Assembly: GCF_024298865.1 (NCBI RefSeq)
Contig: NZ_CP101161.1
Location: 1,447,227 to 1,511,226, forward strand
Length of the DNA stretch: 64,000 nucleotides
Direction: 5' to 3'
From: Halorarius halobius
GTDB lineage: Archaea; Halobacteriota; Halobacteria; Halobacteriales; Haloarculaceae
The translations under genes and the position numbers were made by a program. Of the stretch, positions 49,290-57,498 are shown piece after piece. The notes under the pieces were generated by a model. It ran no database searches and had not been told where the DNA came from. It worked only from the letters and a program-made list of their open reading frames with translations. How positions within the stretch are numbered: position 1 is the first letter of the stretch; every line of letters begins with the position of its first letter.

Positions 49290-49487
49290 GTCAGCCGACA
49301 GGCGGTGGCGTCGGCGCACGGCCGGGGCCGACAGCGGGTCGGCGCAGTTCGGCTACGTGGACGGTTCGACGACGGCCGGTCCGACTTATCTCCAAACACA
49401 TGTGTCAGAATTGGCGCTGTGGCGACCCTCGGGGCTCGTCCGACCAGCCGGTCGGCGACTCCCCACCGGCTTCGGGGTTAAAGCGCC

Positions 49488-49512
49488 GCTTAAGCCGATG
49501 AAACGTCATCGG
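49488..49512 (+). promoter_or_regulatory. Promoter and inverted-repeat operator of the HalOD1 gene
   Basis: The TATA-like GCTTAAGC (49488-49495) is followed at once by CCGATGA (49495-49501) and TCATCGG (49506-49512), a perfect 7-base inverted repeat with a 4-base spacer. The repeat covers the space between the TATA box and the expected transcription start, a typical place for a repressor site in archaea. Confidence 0.55.
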
Positions 49513-49517
49513 TAGTT

Positions 49518-49790
49518 ATGCGTCGTCCGCGACCAGGGGTCGCTATGGGTGGGGAAGACGACGTCACGTTCCAAATCGTCTCCGAACTGGAGGCCGCCGG
49601 TGTCGACGTCGAACAGCTACCACCGCTGATGGAGTACGTCGACACCGAGGCGCTCGAAACGCTCGTCGCTCACGCCCGGGAGCATCCGGACGCGGCAGTT
49701 ACCGTCCGGTTCGACTACGCCGGCATCACGGTCACAATCGCCGGGGGCGAGGTCGAGGTCGTCGAACGTGAACCGTCGACGAAACCGTAG
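49518..49790 (+). CDS. HalOD1 output domain protein
   Basis: A 90-residue protein, or 81 if it starts at the ATG at 49545. It has the haloarchaeal output domain HalOD1: VTFQIVSELEAAGVDVEQLPPLMEYVDTEALETLV, then ITVTIAGGEVEVVE. The domain is found alone or at the end of signalling proteins, and its function is unknown. I prefer 49518 because the TATA-like box centred at 49491 is 26-27 bases upstream, although MGGEDDVTFQ at 49545 looks more like a usual N-terminus. An inverted repeat over the expected transcription start suggests tight control. Confidence 0.78.
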   Translation: MRRPRPGVAMGGEDDVTFQIVSELEAAGVDVEQLPPLMEYVDTEALETLVAHAREHPDAAVTVRFDYAGITVTIAGGEVEVVEREPSTKP

Positions 49791-50025
49791 GGAGGGCGGC
49801 GAAGCGACGGCCACGCTCTCCTCGGTGTCCCACCGGCGGTTCGTTTCGGGTCGACACACCGCCGCCACTTCGGCGTCGGGTCGCCGCTTCGGAGTGGGAG
49901 TTTGACGCAACTTATTGTAATACTTCGCTCTCCCGAGTGTCCCGACTACTCGTCGTCCACCGGTGCTCGTGTGTGGGGATACCGTGGTGTTATATGCCAT
50001 CCCGTTCAACGACACGCCACCAGCC

Positions 50026-50685
50026 ATGAGCGAGCAAGCCACGGGCGAGGAGTCGACGGAACAGGTGTACGACCGGGCGGGCATCGGCCATCGGTTCGGC
50101 TACGGCGAGCGGCCGGTGCTGGTCGTCGTCGACCTCCAGTACGGGATGACCGACCCCGACAACCCGCTGGGCTCGGATCTCGGCGGGGCCGTCGAGCGGA
50201 CGAACGACCTCGTCGCCGCGGCCCACGAGGGGGGCGTTCCGGTGGTGTTCACGCGGGTCGTCACGAAACACCCCGACGCCGCGGACCTCGGCGTCTGGAC
50301 CGAGAAGGTGCCGAACCTGGCGACGCTGAAGCCGGACACGCGGTGGGTGGAGATAGACGACCGCATCGACGTCGGGGACGACGACCACATCCTCGACAAG
50401 CGGCAGGCCAGCGGCTTCCACGAGACGGAACTCGAGTCGATGCTCACGGCGACGAGCCGCGACACCGTGGTCATCGCCGGCTGTACGACCAGCGGCTGTG
50501 TCCGCGCGACGGCCATCGACGCCTGTTCGGCCGGCTACAAGACCGTCGTCGTCGAGGAGTGTGTCGGCGACCGCACCGACCGGGTCCACGAGGCGAACCT
50601 GTTCGACATGGACTCGAAGTACGCGGACGTGGTCCCGCTCGAGGACGCGACGGCGTATCTGGAGTCCGGCGGCGACCCGCAGTAG
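50026..50685 (+). CDS. Isochorismatase-fold cysteine hydrolase (amidase-like)
   Basis: A 219-residue cysteine hydrolase. The triad is Asp36 (VVVDLQYGMTD), Lys125 (HILDKRQASGFHET) and Cys158 (AGCTTSGCVRAT). The group includes N-carbamoylsarcosine amidase, maleamate amidohydrolase, nicotinamidase and ureidoacrylate hydrolase; the TTSGCVRAT form is common in the N-carbamoylsarcosine amidase-like branch. With HyuA/HyuB 5 kb away it could hydrolyse an N-carbamoyl or amide product of ring opening. The start at 50026 (MSEQATGEESTEQ) follows the TATA-like GTTATATG at 49989-49996; the in-frame start at 49963 precedes it. The gene converges with the lyase at 50687, one base apart. Confidence 0.88.
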   Translation: MSEQATGEESTEQVYDRAGIGHRFGYGERPVLVVVDLQYGMTDPDNPLGSDLGGAVERTNDLVAAAHEGGVPVVFTRVVTKHPDAADLGVWTEKVPNLATLKPDTRWVEIDDRIDVGDDDHILDKRQASGFHETELESMLTATSRDTVVIAGCTTSGCVRATAIDACSAGYKTVVVEECVGDRTDRVHEANLFDMDSKYADVVPLEDATAYLESGGDPQ

Positions 50686-50686
50686 G

Positions 50687-51661
50687 CTACTCCGTGATGT
50701 CGACGCCTTCGCTGTTCTCGTACTTGTCGGCCTCCTCCTCGGGGAGATAGCGGTCCTCCTGCCGGTAGATTTCTGGGAAGCCGGCGAACTCGAAGAACCG
50801 CCCCATCGCCGTCTCCTCGAGGTCGGACTCGATGGGAAGGTCGGCGAACGTCTCGTCTTCGAACGCGCGTTGCGCCTCGGAGATGCCGTCCCGGCCGGCC
50901 TCGTCGAGCGCCTTCAGATGCGTGAGCGAACTGTGGATAGCCGCCATCGGCGCGGCCGTCGGGTAGATGACGATGTCGTAGCCGAGTTCCTCCAGTTCCG
51001 TGGGTTCGAGCCGCGGCGAGATGCCGACGCAGTTGTACAGCAGGGGGGCGTCGACCTCCTCGGCGACCCGCTCGACCTCCTCGGCGTCGGTCGGCCCCTC
51101 GACGAACGCGATGTCGGCGCCCGCGTCGACGTAGGCGTTGGCCCGCTCGATGGCGTCGTCGAGCGAGCCGTCGTGGGCCCCCCTCGCGTCCGTGCGGCCG
51201 ATGATCTGCATGTCGCTGTCCAGCCGGTCGCGCTCGTCGGCGGCCGCGCGGTACTTCCCGGTCGCCTCCTCAACCGAGATGACCTCCCGGCCGCTCGCGT
51301 GGCCACAGCGTTTCGGCGCGGTCTGGTCCTCGATGTGGATGGCGCCGACGCCGGTGTGGGCGTACTCCCGGACGGTCCGGACGACGTTCGTCGCGTTGCC
51401 GTAGCCGTTGTCCGCGTCACAGACGACGGGCACGCTCGCCGTGTTCTGGATGTTGTGGCCGTTCTCGACCATCTCGGTCATCGTCACCAGCCCCGCGTCC
51501 GGGAGGCCGGTCTTCGCCAGCGACGTGCCGAACCCGGTCATGTAGAGGGCGTCGAACCCAACCATGTCGGCCGCTCGCGCGGTCAGCGGGTCGTGGACGC
51601 CGGGACACACCAGTATCTCCTCGCGGGCGACGAGCTGTTGGAACTGCTTGCCGTACTGCAT
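50687..51661 (-). CDS. Isocitrate lyase/PEP mutase family lyase
   Basis: A 324-residue protein of the superfamily with 2-methylisocitrate lyase, 2,3-dimethylmalate lyase, oxaloacetate decarboxylase and PEP mutase. Metal-binding DADNGYGN is near residues 82-89, HIEDQTAPKRCGH near 109-121 holds the K-[KR]-C-G-H motif with Cys119, which is characteristic of C-C lyases rather than mutases, and IIGRTDARG is near 145. The start at 51661 (MQYGKQFQQLVAREE) is 27 bases after minus-strand GATTTATGTG (51683-51692). Divergent from the ABC ATPases at 51791. Cleavage of a substituted malate or citrate to pyruvate, glyoxylate or another oxo-acid would fit the LeuC/LeuD-like hydratase at 59709. Confidence 0.88.
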   Translation of the reverse strand: MQYGKQFQQLVAREEILVCPGVHDPLTARAADMVGFDALYMTGFGTSLAKTGLPDAGLVTMTEMVENGHNIQNTASVPVVCDADNGYGNATNVVRTVREYAHTGVGAIHIEDQTAPKRCGHASGREVISVEEATGKYRAAADERDRLDSDMQIIGRTDARGAHDGSLDDAIERANAYVDAGADIAFVEGPTDAEEVERVAEEVDAPLLYNCVGISPRLEPTELEELGYDIVIYPTAAPMAAIHSSLTHLKALDEAGRDGISEAQRAFEDETFADLPIESDLEETAMGRFFEFAGFPEIYRQEDRYLPEEEADKYENSEGVDITE

Positions 51662-51682
51662 AGACGCAGTGGGTCGGTGACT

Positions 51683-51767
51683 CACATAAATCATAGGGCG
51701 GGCCCGCGCCCGGTCTGTCCCCATCGATGCTGTGAGTCCCGCCGCCGCAGGGGGAAAATGTTATGTG
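51683..51767. promoter_or_regulatory. Divergent promoters of the lyase gene and the ABC ATPase operon
   Basis: Minus-strand GATTTATGTG (51683-51692) serves the lyase at 51661. Plus-strand GTTATGTG (51760-51767) is about 28 bases before the ATPase start at 51791. A second TATA-like GGTTTTTATC (51780-51789) touches that ATG; if used, it would point to the in-frame GTG at 51812 instead. Confidence 0.55.
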
Positions 51768-51790
51768 ATAACGGGGCACGGTTTTTATCA

Positions 51791-52909
51791 ATGGCTGCCC
51801 GATCAGTCCGAGTGGCGGAGCTGTCGAAGTCGTTCGAGGCGGAGACGGCACTCCACGGCATCGACCTCGACGTATCTCCGGGCGACATCACGGTCGTCGT
51901 CGGTCCCAGCGGATGTGGGAAAAGCACCCTGCTGAAATGCATCGCGGGGCTCGTCGACCCCTCCGAGGGGTCAATCCAGTTCGACGGTACCGACGTGACC
52001 GACCGACGGCCCGCGGACCGCGACCTCGGGTTCGTGTTCCAGGAGTTCGAGGACACGCTGTTCGCGCATATGACGGTCCGGGAGAACGTCCGGGTCGGCC
52101 TCGAACAGCAGTCGTCGGTCGACGCCGCCGACATCGAGACGCGGATCGACGACATTCTCGAGATGGTCGCGGTCAGCGACCTGGGCGACGACTACCCGGA
52201 GAACCTGAGCGGCGGTCAGCAACAACGGGTCGAACTCGCCCGTCAGCTGGCCCGCGACTGCGACCTCGTCCTGCTCGACGACCCGCTTGCGGACCTCGAC
52301 TACAAGCTCCAGAAGCGGATGGAGCTGGAACTCCACCGGCGACACGCCGCCTCGAACAACACCTACCTCTACGTCACCCACAACCAGACGCAGGCGCTCG
52401 AACTTGCGGACGAACTCGTCGTGATGAACGCCGGCCGCATCGAGCAGGTCGGCACGCCGGCGTCGGTGTACCACGACCCGGAGACGGCGTTCGTCGGCCG
52501 GTTCGTCGGCGACTCGAACATGATAGAGGGCGTCCGCGACGGGACGGAGGGTGCCATCTCGACCGACGCCGGCGAGCTTGTGGCCGCGGACGCCGGCGCC
52601 GGCTCGGAGGAGGTCGTCGTTCTCGTCCGCCCGGAGGAAATCGAACTCCAGCCGGACCCCGACGCCGTCGACAACACCCTCGAGGGCCGCGTCCAGGGCC
52701 GGACGTTCATCGGTGACGAGACGGAGTTCATCGTCTCGGTGCCAGGCATCGAGGACACGGTGCTCGTCCGGCTCCCCGGGTCGGTGACCGTCGACGCCGA
52801 CGAGGTCACCATCGGCTGGGACGCCGACGCGACGCTCGTGTACGGGCTGGACGAACTGAGCGTGGACCCCGACTTCGCGCTTGCTGACCTGCGGGAGCTG
52901 TACTCATGA
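51791..52909 (+). CDS. PotA/UgpC-like ABC transporter ATP-binding protein, Walker B variant
   Basis: A 372-residue importer ATPase with a C-terminal TOBE domain (about residues 260-345). Walker A GPSGCGKST (38-46), Q-loop VFQEFEDTLF, signature LSGGQQQR (139-146), H-loop VTHNQTQ (His197). Walker B reads LVLLDDPLADLD: the catalytic glutamate is aspartate (Asp164). The next gene encodes a second ATPase with a normal glutamate but an altered signature, so the two probably form a heterodimer with one good and one weak ATP site. The frame is open for 1.3 kb upstream as a shadow of the lyase gene; the ATG at 51791 suits the promoter at 51760-51767. Overlaps the next gene by four bases. Confidence 0.9.
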   Translation: MAARSVRVAELSKSFEAETALHGIDLDVSPGDITVVVGPSGCGKSTLLKCIAGLVDPSEGSIQFDGTDVTDRRPADRDLGFVFQEFEDTLFAHMTVRENVRVGLEQQSSVDAADIETRIDDILEMVAVSDLGDDYPENLSGGQQQRVELARQLARDCDLVLLDDPLADLDYKLQKRMELELHRRHAASNNTYLYVTHNQTQALELADELVVMNAGRIEQVGTPASVYHDPETAFVGRFVGDSNMIEGVRDGTEGAISTDAGELVAADAGAGSEEVVVLVRPEEIELQPDPDAVDNTLEGRVQGRTFIGDETEFIVSVPGIEDTVLVRLPGSVTVDADEVTIGWDADATLVYGLDELSVDPDFALADLRELYS

Positions 52910-54099
52910 GCGACACGAACCCATCCGTCGCGGCCGACGCCGACGGCACGACCGACGCTGCACAGGACGTTTCGATAGCGGTCGAGGACCTGACCAAGGT
53001 GTACGACGGCGACGTCCTCGCCGTCGACGGCATCTCCTTCGACGTGGCGGCGGGCGACTTCTGTGTCATCATCGGGCCCAGCGGCTGTGGCAAGTCCACG
53101 ACGCTCCGGTCGATGGTCGGGGACCTCTCGCCCACGTCGGGCCGTATCTACGTCGACGGCGTCGACGTGACCGAGACGCCGACGTACAAACGCGACATCG
53201 GGCTCGTGTTTCAGGATTTCCAGCTGTTCCCGCATCTCACCGTCCGCGAGAACGTCGAGTACGGGCTCGAACGCGTCGGGGCACCGCCCGCGGAGCGTGA
53301 CGAGAAGGTCGAGGACGTCCTCGAGTTGATGAAGCTCGAATCGCTGGCCGACAGCCCCTCGGACGAGCTGTCGGCCGGGCAGAAACAGCGAGTCGCGCTC
53401 GCCCGGAGCCTCGTGCTGGAGCCGAACGTCCTGCTGTTGGACGAGCCGCTGGGCGACCTCGACTACAAACTCCAGAAGCGGCTCGAACGGGAACTGCTCG
53501 ACATCCACCACCAGGTCGAGACGACGTTCGTCTACGTCACCCACGACCAGCGGCAGGCGATGCGGCTGGCCGACCAGATCGTCGTGATGAACGACGGTCA
53601 CGTCGAACAGTCCGCACCGAGCGACGAGATTTACAACCACCCCGCGACGGCGTTCGTCGCCACGTTCGTCGGCGACTCCAACGTGTTTACCGGTGAACTC
53701 ACCGACGTCGTCGAGCCGGGCGTCGCCCGGATGGACACGCCGTTCGGCACGTTCGACGTGTCGGCCGAGAACCTCTATTCGGACCCCGAGGAGCTACTCG
53801 GCGAGACGCTCCCGTTCGCCGTTCGCCCGCAGTTCCTCCGGGTCGACGAGACGGCTCCGAACACCGTCGACTGTGCCGTCGAGGACGTCATCCACCAGCC
53901 CGGCAAGGGGACCAAGCTCATCCTCGAGGCGACGGACGCCGACGGGGAGCCGAAACAGCTCGAACTCACGACCCACGACACCTACGACAGCCTCGACGAG
54001 CGGGTCGTCGCGGGCTGGGACCCGGCCGACACCATCCTGCTGGAGCGCATCTCGGTCACCGACAGCGTCGACCTCGAGCGCGACCTTCTCGGGGAGTGA
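52906..54099 (+). CDS. PotA/UgpC-like ABC transporter ATP-binding protein, signature variant
   Basis: A 397-residue importer ATPase with a 20-residue acidic N-terminal tail and a C-terminal TOBE domain. Walker A GPSGCGKST (57-65), Q-loop VFQDFQLFPH, Walker B VLLLDEPLGDLD (Glu180), H-loop VTHDQRQ. The signature reads LSAGQKQR (155-162) instead of LSGGQ. Paired with the gene at 51791, the canonical Walker B of this protein would face the canonical LSGGQ of the other. The polyamine/iron/glycerophosphate importer class uses such ATPases. The only permease gene in view is at 61506; a second permease and the binding protein were not found in the window. Confidence 0.92.
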   Translation: MSDTNPSVAADADGTTDAAQDVSIAVEDLTKVYDGDVLAVDGISFDVAAGDFCVIIGPSGCGKSTTLRSMVGDLSPTSGRIYVDGVDVTETPTYKRDIGLVFQDFQLFPHLTVRENVEYGLERVGAPPAERDEKVEDVLELMKLESLADSPSDELSAGQKQRVALARSLVLEPNVLLLDEPLGDLDYKLQKRLERELLDIHHQVETTFVYVTHDQRQAMRLADQIVVMNDGHVEQSAPSDEIYNHPATAFVATFVGDSNVFTGELTDVVEPGVARMDTPFGTFDVSAENLYSDPEELLGETLPFAVRPQFLRVDETAPNTVDCAVEDVIHQPGKGTKLILEATDADGEPKQLELTTHDTYDSLDERVVAGWDPADTILLERISVTDSVDLERDLLGE

Positions 54100-54114
54100 G
54101 CCGCTGACGGCGGC

Positions 54115-55434
54115 TCATTCCTCGAGGTCGAGCCCCAACTCCGCCGCGAGCTCCCGCGATTCCTCCGAGATGATGCGTTTCTCCGCGGACACTTGGTGAG
54201 CGTGGGTCCCCTCCAGTTTGCAGATGCTCGCGGCCCACGGGGCGATGGAGTCGGCGCCCTCCGGCGTCAGTTCCTGGTGGGTGAGCACGCGGAGATACGT
54301 CGTGACGTTGATGCCGCCCGTGTAGTTGGCCACCTCCTGTGTCGGAAGCGAGTGGTTCGTCCCGACGGCCTTGTCGCCGAACACGACGGGCGCGTCGTGG
54401 CCCAAGAACAGCGAGCCGTAGCTGTCGAGGTCGTCGATGAGCTGTCGGGCGTCGTCGACCATCACCTGGACGTGCTCGATGGCGTAGTCGTTGGCGACGC
54501 TCGCGGCGCCTGCGAGGTCGTCGACGAGGACGATTTCGCCGTTGGCGTCCCACGACTCGCGGGCGGTCTCCGCGGTCCGGAGGCTCGGCAACTGCGCCTC
54601 GAGTTCGTCGAGCACCTGGTCGGCGATTCCTTCTTCGGTGACGACCAGTATCGGTCGCGACCGGGGGTCGTGTTCCGCCTGTGCGAGCAGGTCGGTGGCG
54701 ACCATCTCCGGGTCAGCGGTGTCGTCGGCGATGATGAGCACCTCCGTCGGGCCGGCGATGAAGTCGATGCCGACGGTGCCGAACACCTGTCGCTTGGCCT
54801 CGATGACGAACACGTTGCCCGGGCCGGTCACCTTGTCGACGCTCGGTATCGTCTCCGTTCCGTACGCCATCGCCGCGATGGCCTGTGCGCCGCCGGCGAC
54901 GTAGATTTCGTCGGCACCGGCCCGGTCCATTGCGTACAGCTGTGCCGGCTGGAGCCCCCCGTCGGCCTGCGGCGGCGCGCACGCGACGACCCGGTCGACG
55001 CCGACGACCGTCGCCGGGACGATGGTCATCGCCGGCGTCGCAACGAGCGGGTGTCGGCCCCCGGGGACGTAGACGCCGGCGCTTTCGACGGGGAGCAGAC
55101 GCGTGCCGAGCGTGATGCCGGGTTCGGTCTCCGTTTCGAACCCGTCGAGGTTCTCGTACTGCCGCTCGTGGAACTCGCGGACGTTCTCGATGGTGTTGTC
55201 GATGGTGCGTCGTTCGGCCTCGGTGAGGCTCTCGGCCGCCGCGTCGATCTCCGCCTGACTCACCTGAAGCTCCTCACGGTCGACGTCGTCGAACTTCCGC
55301 GTGAGTTCGCGGACCCCCTCGTCCCCCCCGGACCGGACCGTCTCCACGATGTCCCTGACGGACGCTGTCACGTCCTGTGGAATTTCGAGCGACGGGTCGT
55401 CGGCCTGCTTGAGATACGTGTGGTTCGGTTCCAT
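54115..55434 (-). CDS. Histidinol dehydrogenase family protein (HisD-like, probably catabolic)
   Basis: A 439-residue NAD-dependent, zinc-binding dehydrogenase that would oxidise an alcohol through the aldehyde to a carboxylate. GPGNVFVIEAKRQVFG and IDFIAGPTEVLII lie near residues 215-240, the zinc-site segment is AQAEHDPRSRPILV near 262, then NDYAIEHVQVMV near 325. The next block reads FGDKAVGTNHSLPT, where biosynthetic HisD has GDY-x-AG-x-NH-x-LPT; the lysine form is typical of HisD relatives outside histidine synthesis, such as sulfopropanediol dehydrogenase. The TGGINVTTYLRVLTHQELT and LEGTHAHQVSAEKR segments agree. No other his gene is near. The ATG at 55434 is 29 bases after minus-strand GATTTAAT (55460-55467). 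Confidence 0.88.
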   Translation of the reverse strand: MEPNHTYLKQADDPSLEIPQDVTASVRDIVETVRSGGDEGVRELTRKFDDVDREELQVSQAEIDAAAESLTEAERRTIDNTIENVREFHERQYENLDGFETETEPGITLGTRLLPVESAGVYVPGGRHPLVATPAMTIVPATVVGVDRVVACAPPQADGGLQPAQLYAMDRAGADEIYVAGGAQAIAAMAYGTETIPSVDKVTGPGNVFVIEAKRQVFGTVGIDFIAGPTEVLIIADDTADPEMVATDLLAQAEHDPRSRPILVVTEEGIADQVLDELEAQLPSLRTAETARESWDANGEIVLVDDLAGAASVANDYAIEHVQVMVDDARQLIDDLDSYGSLFLGHDAPVVFGDKAVGTNHSLPTQEVANYTGGINVTTYLRVLTHQELTPEGADSIAPWAASICKLEGTHAHQVSAEKRIISEESRELAAELGLDLEE

Positions 55435-55459
55435 CGGCCGCAAAATCCGGCCGAACTGG

Positions 55460-55467
55460 ATTAAATC
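55460..55467 (-). promoter_or_regulatory. TATA-like box of the HisD-like gene
   Basis: GATTTAAT on the minus strand, 29 bases upstream of the ATG at 55434. It separates this gene from hyuB-hyuA, which lie upstream in the same orientation and end at 55549. Confidence 0.6.
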
Positions 55468-55548
55468 TTTCCGTAACATGGGAAGAAATCGACAGACAGC
55501 GGCGGCTCGGCGCCGGCGCCAGAGGGTACGGGCCGGAGGGTGGTGGGG

Positions 55549-57498
55549 TCAGTCGCCGTACTGTTTCCCCTCCCACTCCGAGATGCCGCTCTTGTACTTC
55601 TCGATGTACTCCTCGCGGGCGGCCGCGATGCGGTCGGCGAGTTCGCGCTCGCTGGGGATCGGGCCGCGGTCGATGGTGCCGAGTTCGTCCCGCTCCTCGC
55701 GGAGCGTCGCCCGGCGGTCGGCCGTCGCGGCCTCGTCGACCGTGTCGTCGTCGGCGAGCACGACGCCGTACTCCTCGACGGCCGCCTCCCGGGAGACGAG
55801 GCCCTGTCGGACCTCACGGGCGACCGTCTCGGCGTCGCGGTCGAGCGGGTCGCCGAGGCCGCCACCGCCCGCCGTGATGAACACGAGTTGGTCGCCGGCT
55901 TCGACCGGGAGGTTCTCCACCTTCGAGGGGAGATGCTCCTCGGTGCCGTCCTCGCGGACGAGTATCTTCTCGCTGTTGCCCGCGGGGTTGCCGCCGTCGA
56001 CGCCGGGCGGGTTCGTCAGCGCCCGGTCGTCCTGGTACGTGAGCGTGCCGTCGGACTTGAACGTGTACGTCCGGCGGATGCCGTGGCCGCCGCGGTGTTC
56101 GCCGGCGCCGCCGGAGTCGACGTTCGCTTCGTAGGCGTCGACCCGGAGCGGGTAGTACGCCTCCAGATACTCGACGGGGACGGTGTAGAACAGCGGCCAC
56201 CACGAGTGGCCGTCGAGGCCGTCGCCCGCCGGGCGGGCCGGGATGCCGCCGTACAGCAGTTCGAGCAACTGGAACGGCGTGCCCTCGTCGTCGACGCCGG
56301 AGTAGACGAGGTTGGGGTTCGTCCCGTAGCTCCCGCCGGCGCTGAACTCCTCGCCGAACGCCATCGAGAACACGCCCTGGAGCACCTCGTGCTGTTTCGT
56401 CATCGTCGGCAGGCGGTTCGACACCGCGGCGGGGTACTCCGGATTCAGGATGGAGCCTGCGGGGATGTCGACGTGGACCCGGTCGAAGTAGCCGTCGTTG
56501 AACGTCAGCTTCGGGTCGTGGGTCATGATGACGAACAGCCCCACGAACATCTTGAACATCTTCGTGTTCAGGATGAAGTTGACCGTCCCGGGCACCTGCG
56601 GGTCCGACCCCTCGAACGTGAGATAGAGGTCGTCGCCGTCGCGGTACATCTTCAGCTCGAGGCGGATGGGGCCGTGACCCAGCCCGTCGTCGTCGGAGTA
56701 GTCCCAGAAGACGAACTCCTCGTGTTCGGGGATGTGTTCGCGGAACAGTTCGGTGACGCCGCGGCGCGTCCGGTCGAGGACCGCGTCACACGCCTCCAGA
56801 TACGTCTCCTTGCCGAACCGGTCACACAGCTCCTTGACGCGCTTCTCGGCGGCTTTCGTCCCCGCCGAGATGGCCTTGATGTCCGCCTCGTTCACGTCCG
56901 CCGTCCGGGTGTTGTGGGTGAACGTCGACAGCAGTTCCTCGTCGAGTTCGCCGGCCTTGAACAGCTTCACCGGCGGGAGCCGGACCCCCTCCTCGTGGAT
57001 GGTCTCGGCCTCGATGGGGATACTCCCGGGGACGATGCCGCCCACGTCCGCGAGGTTCCCCCACTGCTTCGAGAACCCCACGAGGTCGTCCTCGTAGAAG
57101 ATGGGGCGAAGCAGGATGAAGTCGGGGTTGTGGGAGATGGAGCCGTCGGTGAGATACGGGTCGTTCGTCGCCAGCACGTCCCCCTCCTCGAGGTCGTCGA
57201 GTTCGTACGGCGAGTTCTCGATGATTTTGTCGATTTCGCTCCCGAACTGGCCGGCGATCATCCGCCCCTCGCGGTCCGCGATGAGCGGGAACTGGTCGCT
57301 CTGCTCCCGGATGGCGGGGCTGAACGCCGTCGTCTCCAGCACGCGGTCCATCTCGTAGCGCGTGTTCAACAGCGTGTTCTCGATGATGTCGAGCGTCGTC
57401 GGGTCGATGTCGTGGTCGCCCACGAACTCCGGTTCGGCATCGCTCTCCTCGGCTTTGAGGTCCGCTACCCAGTCGGGGTGTGATTCGGTCGTGCTCAT
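55549..57498 (-). CDS. hyuB: Hydantoinase B / oxoprolinase family protein
   Basis: A 649-residue HyuB-type subunit. It is about 70-100 residues longer than many HyuB proteins because of a C-terminal region from about residue 545 (LDRDAETVAREVRQGLVSREAAVEEYG) and a charged N-terminal lead. Core segments: IDPTTLDIIENTLLNTRYEMDRVL near 31, GDVLATNDPYLTDGSISHNPDF near 105, DVGGIVPGSIPIEAETIHEEG near 150, SGGAGEHRGGHGIRRTY near 465 and ITAGGGGLGDP near 535. With HyuA it forms ATP-dependent hydantoinase, 5-oxoprolinase, caprolactamase or a related carboxylase. The start at 57498 overlaps hyuA by four bases. Confidence 0.93.
   Translation of the reverse strand: MSTTESHPDWVADLKAEESDAEPEFVGDHDIDPTTLDIIENTLLNTRYEMDRVLETTAFSPAIREQSDQFPLIADREGRMIAGQFGSEIDKIIENSPYELDDLEEGDVLATNDPYLTDGSISHNPDFILLRPIFYEDDLVGFSKQWGNLADVGGIVPGSIPIEAETIHEEGVRLPPVKLFKAGELDEELLSTFTHNTRTADVNEADIKAISAGTKAAEKRVKELCDRFGKETYLEACDAVLDRTRRGVTELFREHIPEHEEFVFWDYSDDDGLGHGPIRLELKMYRDGDDLYLTFEGSDPQVPGTVNFILNTKMFKMFVGLFVIMTHDPKLTFNDGYFDRVHVDIPAGSILNPEYPAAVSNRLPTMTKQHEVLQGVFSMAFGEEFSAGGSYGTNPNLVYSGVDDEGTPFQLLELLYGGIPARPAGDGLDGHSWWPLFYTVPVEYLEAYYPLRVDAYEANVDSGGAGEHRGGHGIRRTYTFKSDGTLTYQDDRALTNPPGVDGGNPAGNSEKILVREDGTEEHLPSKVENLPVEAGDQLVFITAGGGGLGDPLDRDAETVAREVRQGLVSREAAVEEYGVVLADDDTVDEAATADRRATLREERDELGTIDRGPIPSERELADRIAAAREEYIEKYKSGISEWEGKQYGD

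Larger units (their letters stand above)
49222..49517. other. Regulatory gap upstream of the helix-turn-helix and HalOD1 genes
   Basis: It contains an inverted repeat TTCTATA (49254-49260) / TATAGAA (49283-49289) next to the helix-turn-helix promoter, the ten-base palindrome ACACATGTGT (49396-49405), and the HalOD1 promoter with its own inverted repeat. No coding sequence is visible. Confidence 0.5.

Noticed and set aside
48571..49300. Complete IS630-family insertion sequence
   Set aside because: No DDE domain, no convincing terminal inverted repeats flanking the gene and no target-site duplication could be found; only the helix-turn-helix part is present.
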